64,000 nt of DNA, from positions 10,004 to 74,003 of the forward strand of contig NMRA01000228.1 in assembly GCA_002633005.1 (NCBI GenBank), written 5' to 3'. The notes under the pieces were generated by a model. It did no database searches, was not told the DNA's origin, and was given only the letters and a program-made list of their open reading frames with translations. The translations under genes were made by a program, and so were the position numbers. Positions within the stretch are counted from its first letter, which is position 1. Each line of letters begins with the position of its first letter. Source of the DNA: Phoronis australis. Taxonomy: Eukaryota > Phoronida > Phoronidae. Positions 36,212 to 47,500 of the stretch are shown here, piece by piece.

Positions 36212-36604
36212 ATGTTCTTCCATTTTTATGTGTTTGATGATGCGGAAGAGGCGTCACTGAGAAAATACCTCCTCACTCGTTCGCTGATGTTTCATGGTTT
36301 GGGGTACAGTGATGTTCAACGCCTTGCATATGAAGTTGCTATAAAAAGAGACAAGGTCCACCATCCTTCATCCTGGGATAAGAATGCCATGGCTGGAAGA
36401 GATTGGATGTACAGTTTCATGCCACGCCACAAAAACCTTAGTCTGCGAACGCCTGAGGGAACAAGTTTATCCCGTGTCCATGGTTTCAATAAATCAATTG
36501 TCCAAAAAATTTTCACAATGTGGAAAGACGTTCCGACTGAAAATGCATTCTATAGAGATAGCATTTACCTGAGAAAGCGGCAAGGCTCAGTATTTTTGTA
36601 CTGA
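36212..36604 (+). pseudogene. Pogo transposase CENP-B-type DNA-binding fragment
   Basis: Readable for about 110 residues: EASLRKYLLTRSLMFHGL, DVQRLAYEVAIKRDK, SWDKNAMAGRDWMYSFMPRH and LSLRTPEGTSLSRVHGFNKS. The MAGxDWxxxFxxRHxxLSLRxPExTS pattern is the hallmark of the Tc5/pogo DNA-binding domain. It loses similarity after residue about 115 and stops at 36602. Confidence 0.8.
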
Positions 36605-36673
36605 AAAAACACATGACTAAATACACTGATGTTCCTGTCAATTGTTTGATGCATGGCAAATATATTACCGATT

Positions 36674-36960
36674 GTGTTGAATGGTTCAGACATCTGGGGA
36701 TTTAATCCTGCACAAGACATTGAAGTAGTGCACAATAAATTTTGTACGTTTTTATGTTGCGACTTGGACAACACTAGTTTCAAACGTTGCAGTGAGAGGA
36801 GAGCTTAATTGGTACGGTGGTGATGAAGGTACATTTATTATGGAGAATTGTTAAACTCTCAGGTTAAAGATTGTCAAAATTCCAAGCCATCGTTATGTTA
36901 GGATATGCTGTAATGCACGATGTGCAATATGAAATGGCTGAACAAAATAAGTGTTGCTGG
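36674..36960 (+). pseudogene. LINE ORF2 C-terminal fragment (frameshifted)
   Basis: GSDIWGFNPAQDIEVVHNKF matches the post-RT region of non-LTR ORF2 proteins (GxExWGxxxxxxIExVHxxFC). A stop follows at 36806; about 60 bp on, another frame reads IVKIPSHRYVRICCN, the next conserved block (LKLPxHRYxKxCYN). Not part of the preceding pogo element. Confidence 0.6.
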
Positions 36961-39656
36961 TAGTGATAGGCCTTCCGACTCCTCAGGGACTCGCGGGCAC
37001 TAAGCCGTTGTACTTCGAGCGCCAGGCACAATCTTAAGCCGGGTCAAGTAACCCTCCACCATACAAACAATCCAAGTCACAAAAATATTGGCGTTATCAG
37101 TAGCAAGCGGGTGGAGGCGGACGTGAAAACAGTCGAATGACCAGACGCCTACTAGCGAGTTTCCCACTGCCACGGTGTCAGTCAGACCCGGCAGCTGCTA
37201 TACAGTCATCCGTGGCGTGCACACTTCAGAATTCAAAAACATGTCACCCAGTCCTTTATGCAACGAAATTGAAAATTTGCACGACACAAACCTGTCATTA
37301 TCAGTATATGTTGAAAACATCAATACAGGCTACGCGCTTCAGTCGCAAACAAGGTGAATAATCCACTGACCTGACCTGACATCTGTCATTAGCAGTATTC
37401 AGGCGAACAGATAAAGCGGGGCAATGTCAACTGACTGCAGTAGATCTACTTCACGTAAGATCACCTCGACAACAATACGCAGCAGCTCTCTCGAAAATTG
37501 AAACCGAAACTGAGGAACAAACACACCTTCGAAGCGCCCTCATATGGTGACGGGCAAAGGCGAAGTCGCTATCGAGACCACAACAAAATCGGCAGTGATC
37601 CCTTCAGTGGTGGTTCACCCTGACCCACCCCATTTTTTCCATGCTTACGTTACTTGCAAAGGCCCGAACAGTGGCTTCAGGCTATCTCCCAAAATGGATT
37701 AACAAAATATGTCATTTCGTATTATCTATTTGTAGCAGTCAGATAGTGGGCATCGGGTACCCATTCAGAGCTACCCAGATTCAAGGCAAATGTTCCAGAA
37801 GAAACTTCTTTTTACTAGCAATCGTACTAGACTGGACAAATAAAGTAGAATGAAAGTCTGTGTCTGAAGGTATTAGTACATAAGCGGATCCAGGGGGTCA
37901 AGGATGTCCGGACCCCTTTTTCCCTCGATCATTTAGTCATCATCGGGTATCAAATCTTGTTGCCTTGGCCTTGGACCCCCTTTTTAAAAAGTCCTTGATC
38001 CCACACCTCTTTTAAAAATCTTGGATTCGCCCCAGTGCGGTACGCGTTGTTTCCAACAACGTGACAGCAGAAACCCGCCAGGATGCAATGACTACTATCG
38101 TTGGTACGATACATTTGTTTCAACATTTGAAACCACGGGGAGGGACTTCACCATTTCGAAACGCGGGGTCCGTCCCCGAGGTAGGCCTACCGCAACAGCC
38201 GGGTGCTCCACTGACGGGGGAGGCCAAGGTGGCACACAAGACAAAAACTGGAGCTATTTTACAAAACAGACAGTCACACAAATCTAACCATCAAGTCGTG
38301 GCAAGTAGGCCTACTGCACTTTTCAGTAAACGGTCCACCATAGCGAAAACAAGCTCTGTAATGTTCTTCTTACAGACACAGTTCATTTTTCCAAAGTTAT
38401 GCATCACTTCACAAACCATGGCGTTTCAAACCTTGCTTGCACTTTACTCACGCACTTTGAGCACTCCAAAAACTTGAAGACGCACGGGCTGAATGCACGC
38501 ACCGCTTTCTCATTCTTTATTAGTCAGTGAGGGCACGTCTCAAAATGAGTCGGTGAACAGAACAGAACAAACTGCAGGGTAGGCCCTATGCCTTTTCGTC
38601 TACCTTATTGAAACCCTGCGTGAATTAGTCGTGTGTTAATTGAAGGGGGTCCCGAAACTATAGTACCAGAGTTTTAGCACCAAAGCCGAGTATGGGAAAA
38701 TCAATTTTCCCACAATCCAATAGAAATGTTCAAGACACCATTATTTTTACCTCCACATTTGAAGATGAACTTGCGCAGTGGCGTCCATACAAACTTAAAA
38801 TTCTAGATTATAACGTTAACCTTTGCACCACACATCCAGGTTGCTGCCAAGAAGAGCAAAATGTGCCTTCACTTTCCAAGAGATTTGGCTGCCAGTGTTG
38901 TCCCATGCAGAGTCCATTGGATCAATGGCACAAAAATTCAAAATGGAAAACGCAATAAACACGAGCTGTCGCTGCAGTGTATCAGGTAATCTTTTATTTC
39001 TTTTAACTCAGTGGAATGTAAACATTGCATAGTTTCTATATCTAGTTTCAATTCATAACAATTATTTCATTTCACCAGTAAAGAGCTACATGTCCTTGCC
39101 TGCTATTACAGCAAACAGAAGAGTTGGCATAGTAACTAAAAACATGATTTGTATTGCCACTCTTTCACGATTGTTCTATATTGAAGCTGCGGCATAACTA
39201 CAGAAATACGAATACATACACAACGTACCGAGAGTGGGGTATATGAAGTAATATCCCATGAGACATTATTCCGCGTATCCACCGAGATCCCATACGCTTC
39301 GAATTCCTAAGTTTCTTTCATTTTTTCTGCAGATTATTTTAATGCTTCACTCAGACTGTCACGTAGCGTATTACATCGTATTACATCCTATACGTATGTA
39401 CTTTCCATGTCAGAGGTCACTGTTGAAGTAGTGCGAATACGGAAAACTTTATTACATGGCCGTATGTCCCTCGACAGATTCAAAGCTATGGGAAAAAATG
39501 ATTATCTATGTCAGATCACAGGCGCTTGAGTTTATCTGTTCCTGGATCACTACTGGCGTCACTCAATACTAAAAAAACATGTTTCTTACATATGGTTAGT
39601 CATCGGGGAAATTCGAGCGCCTGTGTATCAGATGGCACATATTAACTAATATCTAC
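36961..39656. other. Intergenic stretch
   Basis: A GCGGATCCAGGGGG-bounded short element at 37884-38034; otherwise no recognised genes. The ORFs at 38021-38477 and 38692-38958 have no recognisable family features. Confidence 0.4.
37884..38034 (+). mobile_element. Short GCGGATCC...GGATTCGCCCC element
   Basis: Begins GCGGATCCAGGGGGTCAAGG and ends CTTGGATTCGCCCC, inverted with mismatches. The interior has GGACCCC(T)n on both sides. Same general class as the GGCGGATTT elements. Confidence 0.5.
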
Positions 39657-39808
39657 AGTGGCGGATTTAGGGGGGGGGGGGGCAAGGGGCCATGGCTTTC
39701 TCCAAAATTATCCCAGATTCCATTTGGAAGTACTGGGGTGCGAATGTCCGAGGGGCAAAATCCTGGCTAATACTCTGCCCCCAACTCAAAATCCTGGATC
39801 TGCCCCTG
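39657..39808 (-). mobile_element. Short GGCGGATTT-family element, inverted copy
   Basis: Reverse-complement orientation of 13887-14035: AGTGGCGGATTTAGGGGG at the left, GGCAAAATCCTGGCTAATAC and CAACTCAAAATCCTGGATC at the right. Confidence 0.75.
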
Positions 39809-40919
39809 GTCTATTGACTACAGAAAATCTATGGCATTTGGCAGGGAAGGTATAGTATTTAGCACTGTTTAAATCAATTGCATTACAACTAATTGTTCAT
39901 CTACAAACAATTACACAACACAAGAGCAACGCAGAGCAGATATGCACCCACAGTTGGCATCACATACTGTGCAGATACAAGGCATGACCATAATTTTAAA
40001 CGTCCCCGGTTAGTGAACTTAATAATAGCCTCTACTAGGAGGTGTGAAGCAAGTCAGAAATGCTCTTCTCAACAGGGAGGGCTTACAGCTGCTTTAGATA
40101 GGGCTAGGAGTTAGGATTAAAACTTAGTAATATTTGAATAACTTTGGTCAACCTTAACAGTACACAACTTAAACTGATGTCTTCTTCCAGGACTGAATTT
40201 CCTTGATCACCTAACCATTGCTCTGTTGGCTTGAAAAAGACTGCCGGTGAGTAAGGTAAACCAGGCATGTCAAAAATCTTGAATAAGCTTGTGGTACCAT
40301 TTACCTTTTTCAACATTGAACTTCAAGCTTGGAAAAGTTTGTCTTGGTCACCCTTACTGAGTATGTAACATAATTCAAGCTGACTATCTTATAAGTGAAT
40401 TCCGTCACCAAGCAAAACTCTTTAATGTTTTCTTATGAACTAGTGCTGAAAATAAACATGAGCTTTTTGTGCATGACAACGTAGCTCTAGCAATGTACTC
40501 AAGTGCATCAATATAAGAACACCTGCCACATTGTTAGCAAGGTTGTGCACCTTTTTCATAATTACTTTTTATCTTGAAATGATTTATAAAATTAACAATG
40601 GAATTTCCCTCTGTTAAGCTATCTCAAAATGTCCTATTTACAAATGTTCCATTGACAGAATCACATTTCATCAAAGTACTGTTCTGCACTGTTCAAGTTG
40701 GATGAAATGCTAAGATAAGGCCAAAAAGCATACTTGGTTCTTGTCTGTACCCCTACTCATTTTGAGACATGCACTCACCAACTAAAAAACAAACACCCGC
40801 CCACATCAGTTTCAGCCAAGGACACATTTTTTTGAAAAACTGCACAAATGCACATAAACAAGGGTAAGCAGGGTTTGGAAGCCAAGATTTGCCAACCGAT
40901 GAGTAACAAATAAATCCCA

Positions 40920-41170
40920 GGGGCCAGTTCCAAGAAAACTGACTTAGCTAAGACAAATCTTAAATTTAAGTCAATTTTTAAATAAAACTTTAATTTGTTT
41001 TAAAACTGTTCCAAGAAAGTCATCGTAAATTTGACACAAGTTCTTTACTTAAAATTTGTCTCAAGTGCGACTAACTTTATGGTTATGGAAGTTTCAAAGT
41101 TTGGAAGCTGAGACAAGTTTTAAACTTAAGTCAAAAATGAACTTAAGTCAATTTTTTGGAACGCTCCCCA
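40920..41170 (+). mobile_element. GTTCCAAGAAAACTGACTTAG inverted-repeat element, copy 2
   Basis: Left end GGGGCCAGTTCCAAGAAAAC then TGACTTAGCTAAGACAAATC; right end AACTTAAGTC...GGAACGCTCCCC. Same family as 18258-18478. Lies just downstream of the UCP4 stop codon. Confidence 0.7.
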
Positions 41171-41455
41171 GGTCATTTTTGCTTGTATATGGTGAATTTT
41201 CGAAAATTTTGAACAAATGAGCAAAACAAATTCCACATAATCAACTAGATTTTCAAAACACCACAGACTAGAACCAACTACGCTTTGTTTTCCCTAATTG
41301 CTGAAGACCTGAAGACCGACTTTCAATGAGATCGGTGGGTGCCATGAACTGTTGTCCATAAATGCCAAATACATTTAAATCAAAAATTTGAGCACAATAC
41401 ATTTCCACACGGACAGCCAATTTTACACACTGCTTAGGATTACAGTGAGCAAACA

Positions 41456-41527
41456 TCAAAATGAGCTAACTCCAGATACTTTGCGTATTTCTTCGTAACT
41501 TAACCAAAACACCAATGACCAGGGAGC
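41456..41527 (-). CDS. SLC25A27: SLC25A27 exon 10 (stop codon)
   Basis: Residues 289-311: [19 protein letters not shown] then VSSF and TGA, helix 6 and the family's short C-terminus. Acceptor TTTTTTGCAG, phase 0. The extent of the 3' UTR is not resolved. Confidence 0.9.
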   Translation of the reverse strand, partial: APWSLVFWLSYEEIRKVSGVSSF

Positions 41528-44500
41528 CTGCAAAAAAGAATATTTCGACAAAATCAATCCAATGTTTGACATAATACCAATGTCAAAAAATGGAAGAGGT
41601 AAAATTGCTACTATAAAAATTCATCCTATTATGTTCTTCAAATTTGGATATAATTTCCGCAAAGTCAAATTCTGATGATACAATGTTAAGTGCATTTGCA
41701 TCTACTTGTGATTTTTCAGATTTTGAATAGTTGTAAAACAGAAAATCATTTCATACTGACCACCTCAACAAAACAAAGGTAACGTCAAGTAGAGAAATAA
41801 GGTTTAATCGTGTATTCAAGCACTTCCATGCATTATAGTAAGCAATATTAGTGAACTTCACATGGAGTCAATGGGGAGTACGAAAAATTGCCAATCCTGG
41901 CACACATAGGTGACAAATATGTTTATTTTGCTTTATACTTTTATTTCTCAATAGCACTACCCTTTACAGTTCTGTTGCTTTTAATGAGTATTATTAAGAT
42001 TATGTATGACCCTAAAAATATCCAACTTCGTTAAACTTGAGAACAACATATCTCCAAAATGGCCGACCCGATTCATACAAAATTTTCAGCCACCATGCTT
42101 CATGCACTGTTCTTCATAACTTTGGAATTGATTCTAAAATGTTGCAGCATTTTTGGATGAGGGGCAATAAAAAGTTGCATAAAAGAAATGATGATTTACA
42201 AAACTGTAAAGGCATTTTTGAGATTTCATCATGAACAGCTTATATCAAATGAAATTCGGTCATGTAATTGACACCGCTGCTTTGCTACATGGACATACCT
42301 TTATGTTTTTCTAAATTTTACCAGAAATACATTGGTCATGCGACCCAATTGATGGCAGATGATATAAAGCCAAATATTAAATTCTACAGGCTTTGTATTT
42401 TCAGAAAATATATACTTTTCCCAAGCTGAAATTTATAATTTTGAAGATATTTGGCTAAATACAAAATACATAGACTAGTCATTAAGGTCTCATATCACCT
42501 TGAGCTGCAAAAGGTGCAATAAATAAATATGAATGCTACAAAACAAACAAATATTACCATTCGAGACCATATAGGAATAAATCCTTTGTAGAGTGCAAGG
42601 AAACCTTCCTCACGAACTGTTTTCAATAGACAGTCTACAGATGACTTGTAAAGAAGACCCCTGTAGATATAACAAAAAAATATTACAAGAAATGCCAGAC
42701 AACAAGAGCAACTTGGTGCACTGATATGCACACACAGTGCACTGTTACCAGCATGTTTTCAGAGCTCAGTGGCAGAGGGCAGGGGGGGGGGGTCTGTCCA
42801 CTCAGGGGGGTGGCATTTCGTGCAAATGATAACATACAGCACAGAAAGGATACAAAAGCAGAGGAAAAGAAGATGGATTATGATAAAAAGGACACGAGTA
42901 GACATTTCACACACATAAATGATCTGAAAGTAAAGGCCAATCAGTAAGTCATATCAATCAATTTTCAACTGTAAATGTTTTATTGCCGAGTCTACACATA
43001 GTTCCTCAAAAGAAGTAAAGCGAGTGACAATCACCGAGTAACGTCACTTGACTTGCCGAATAAAACATCACTTAAATTTGCAGGTTGGCCTGTGGACAAA
43101 TCAATTCATCACACGCACACTCTAGCTGGGACCGTCTAAAAAAGGATGTCTATGGCTGGGACCACCAATGAAAGCAGTGTTGCACTCAAGTGGGAAGAAA
43201 ATAAAGTGGCAAAGCGTTTAAGGTATTACATTTTGAAGCAAATCCATGACCCAGGACAATAATCTGTTACTTGTATTATAATTCACATTCCCAAACCACC
43301 ATCTCTGACGGTGTCGTTACATTCTTTGTCATCATTGATTTTTTATCTAAAAATGGGTAATCGCGCATTTCCTTAGCACCGGGAGCGTAATCATCAATCT
43401 TCAAAAGACGGGGATGGGCGCTTAACCGAGCGGTGGGCGCTTAACTGGAAATCTTCAAAAATCGCAGAGGGGCGGTTAACCAAGCAGTGGGGGGTTAAAT
43501 CGAAAATCCACCTAAAGTTGGGGATGGGCAGTTAAGTGAGCATGGGCGTTAACCCGAACGTTTACGGTAATTTCTATTTCAACGTGTATTTGGCAGTGGT
43601 CTACATACCGCTAAGTGGCTGGCTACAGACTATTCAGAAATGTCTCGAAAAAACATTCTGCTTGTTATTTTGTTATGTATCTTTACTAAGATAGTTAATG
43701 GTAGCCCAACAATGGCTACAAGTATATTTTAGCAATGATAACAGTTTGCAGTCTCTGCTGCACACTTACTCAAACCAACAGCAGAGCAGTATATGGGCAG
43801 TGAGGTTACAGAAGTGCTGCTGATATCGAGCAGTATCAATGTGGAATTGAAACAGCAAAAACAATAATTATCACTTTGTTCAGATGTACGTAACTCTGAG
43901 ACCTTCTTAGTTCACGGCCTTTATTGCTGAACATCGTTTTTACAACAAATCACAGAAAAGACTGGGAACTGTGAGTAGCTGTTTCTTATCAATGATTAAC
44001 ACAAGAGGAGACACAAATACCATCAAAAAGACAGTGCTTGTTTTAAACATCAATGACTATACCTGCCATTTTCTGTTGGCTGGTTCATGACTCTCGTCTT
44101 AATGACATCAGCCGGTGTCCCTAGTAAGGCTGAAGTGATTCCTGAACAAACGCTGAAAACAACAACACACGAGTTTCTTAAATGTACACGCTGGCATGTC
44201 AAAGCTTTTAGCAGTAGATCACACCATCTGAGAATTGTACATTCAAGAAATTTTCAGCAACAATTACCCGAGATCAAAAAGGATATGTAGAAAACCCTTT
44301 TGTCAGACTATTACTCCGAGACCAATATCACAACACATGACAAAAAGTTAAATACATCATAAAATCAAAATCAATGCCAAAAATTTTTTTTTCTCATTTT
44401 CCAAACTTAAAGGCATAGACCCAGACTTTTCCTGACTTTACATAAATTCATAAGCTGTACTGAGAAAAAAAGCACGTCCCACGAACTCCCCGGTCTTATT

Positions 44501-47500
44501 GTCACCTCAGTAGTGAGCATGCTAATATTGGACAACTGTTGACAACAGACTCAGACTAAACTGAAGACAATCTCATACACAAGTCATGTTGATCAATGTG
44601 TGCCACTTTTTGGCTAACACAGGGTCTTAAGGCAACTCAAAAATGAAAATAGCAAAATAATAGCGACTGTTGTCGTGACCACATAGACACACACAATTAT
44701 GTAGATTGACGACTCAAAAACACAATTACTAGTAGTGCGACTAATAGAGGACATACATAAGAACAACTTAAAGTCTTACCTGGCAAGAGTATGTGAAACC
44801 CATGTATCACCTAGATTTGTCTTTCGTATTATTAAATGTTTTGCTGTGTCGTAAGTTGCTAGGTCTAAAACAGAAAATAACCTGACATTTAAAAAACTGC
44901 GAAATAAAATGCATAAAAACCTTGTGCAATTGAGAAACTTCACTTTTACTACTACAAATGATTATGAAATGTGATTTCCTCAAACAAGACAAAGATATAC
45001 AATGATATAGTCATTACCAAACAAAAAGCAATGCCATGTGCCCATGGGAAGTGCAACAACACAATTTAACAATAGAAAAGTTTAGAACTTGACTTAACAA
45101 CTCTCCTTAATTTTTGCCTAGGATGTCTCTGGCGACATAAATCTTGGAGAAAAGAGTACAAGCTTCCTCTGCAATAAAACGTTAATAAAACAAGACCAGT
45201 GCAACGTGCTGATATGCCCTCACAGAGCACCGCAAACAGTCTGTTTCTAGGGGTACTTATCAGCTCTGTGTAAGGTACAAGGAAACAACAGTTTGGTTAC
45301 AAGGGGGTGCAATAGTCAGAATTGACAAAAAGACGTTTATGCACCCCTTTTTAAACTAACATCAAATCAAGAAGTTCACAAAATGAACAGTTTTTAAAAT
45401 TTTCAAAAAAGAAATAAATGAAAGCACTCCGAGGAGCAACACCTGGTAAAATCAAATAAAAATTTAAAGGTGAGGTAGACGACGAACAGCAACTACCGAC
45501 GATTACACCAACACATTAAACAGACTGTGAGAAATTTGAAAAGGTTGGTTCAAAGGAGCTAGAGCTCCAAAAAACACAATTAACAAAATGGCTGCCACAG
45601 CGACATCTTGCCTCCAATTTCATTCAAGAACAAAAGTCCTCCGGCTATTGACTAAGTAAACACTGTATATAACTTTCATGTTGATCAGACAACAATGCAA
45701 TCTCTAGTGTATTATCAAATATGGCAGGCTAACAAAGAGCAGATATAACTAACTAGTCAACAAAAGAACAGTCATCTGAGCAGTAAATCTCAAATAACGC
45801 AAGAACGGTAAGTCATAGCAATGCTGATACCACTTGAAGATTTATCCACATGCCAAATTTCAGACAGATATGTCAATGGATGCCGAAGACACGGCATAAA
45901 AACTAAGTTAATTTGAGACTCTAGGTAAGAGCTGGAGAATAGCAAATGACACATTAGCGATAGCCTTTGAAATGATCTATCCACAAAAATCGGAGAAAAT
46001 CCCACTAGAAACAGCAAACCAAAAAGGGAAAAATGGCCGCCACAGCGCCAGCTTGCGTCAGATTTTAGCCAAAAGCAATAGGCATCAAGGCATTCACGAG
46101 ACACATGTTGTGCATAAATTTCACATTGATCCAATAGCGATCTGTAGTGAGGGAACAAAGAAATAAAGAAAAAAATTATGACCAAGCAACATTCTTGGAG
46201 AAATTTCATTTCACCAAGTAAAAATGCCACAAAGGAACACTAGGCATCTAGTTCAAATCGACTTTTTTCACAACAATCATGAGGACTGGTATGGTAGATA
46301 AAAAGACAGACACAAAATGGCATACAGGGACACACCACTTGTTGTTGCTCAACTCCAAAATGGAATGGTCAACAGGAAGCACTGCAGTAGTCAAATTTGC
46401 TCAAAATTTGAATCGTGTCAGCATTTTTGTCACATCGTGTCAGGTTTCATTGAAAACCCCTAATTGGTTCTCTATAGAGATCCAGAATTGCTCTTTACCC
46501 AAAAATACAAAAAGAGCCCTTTCTCTAGACTAAATAAAACACAGTGGTCGAGTCCAAATTGCCATCACATGCGTGAGTCAAGTTTCAGTAAAACCTATCA
46601 ATCGTTTCTCAAGGCATCACTCAGAAACACTCTTCCCAAAAACACTGAAAAGCTTCACCCCTGGCCCCAGGACACCGGCAGATTGAAAAGTGGCATGCAA
46701 CGCCCTAGAGATGCTCTACACTTTTGTGCCAAATTTCATCAAAATTCACCATTTTTTGGGATACCAAGCGCACACCAGACCGGATGACAGTAATATCCAC
46801 CCACATATACAAACAAAGGTGCGTATAAAGTAAAACAACATCAGAATCAGTGAAGAAATGAGTACAATCACATAAGTTCACATCCGCGTTGCCACTAGCA
46901 ATCTGTTTCAAAAAGATGCACAAAGTGAACTGATGGTTAACTTCAATTAATTCTAAATGAGTTCCTACAGATATCTAAAGTGGGGTGTCAAAGAACTTTG
47001 ACTTTTCTTGAGTTAAAGCAATTTCGAAGCATAAACGGATCAGACCTCTTGACCTAAGTCTAGGTTGTCTTTTCAACGTAGGAACAAATATGGTCGCCAG
47101 AGCTGAAGCAGTGGAAGTAGGCAATTTCTTCAAGTATTAAAACTTGAATGGCTAACCTGCATGGAGGTGACAGGTTGTAGAAACATTCTTCATTTTTTAA
47201 TATTAAATCACTTTAAAGCATCGAAGAGATCACATGAAGGATTTATGAAACTACTACAGTAGAATATCTCCCACCTGCTTCTGTATGGCGCTGCATGTCT
47301 CATGACATCCATGCAAAACTTTATAAATTCAATAATATTTGTAAAATGATATTTCAGGGTCGTACAATTTGGTCGCGCTTCAGGAAATACACATCTTATC
47401 AAACTGAAGGGTATCGCGTTACTTGTGTAGAGTCCGTGATAGGTTATTTTCCTACAGCCGCTAGGTGCCGCCACTGCATTTGTAATATACCAAGGGTAAG

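Larger units (their letters stand above)
35250..36604 (+). mobile_element. Decayed pogo-type DNA transposon, 5' half
   Basis: Starts with AGTGGGGCACTTTGAGCCAT, resembling pogo/Tigger-type termini, with related GGGGCAGGTTGAGCCATGG near 35624. It then carries broken transposase N-terminal segments at 35720-35880 and 36212-36604. The DDE catalytic half and right end are not found. Confidence 0.6.

Noticed and set aside
38021-38477. Two overlapping plus-strand ORFs of 88 and 138 codons
   Set aside because: Adjacent to a short element; no recognisable family, no splice sites that extend them.
45790-46230. 146-codon minus-strand ORF
   Set aside because: Lies wholly in the modular repeat family in UCP4 intron 6; hydrophobic by composition, no motif.
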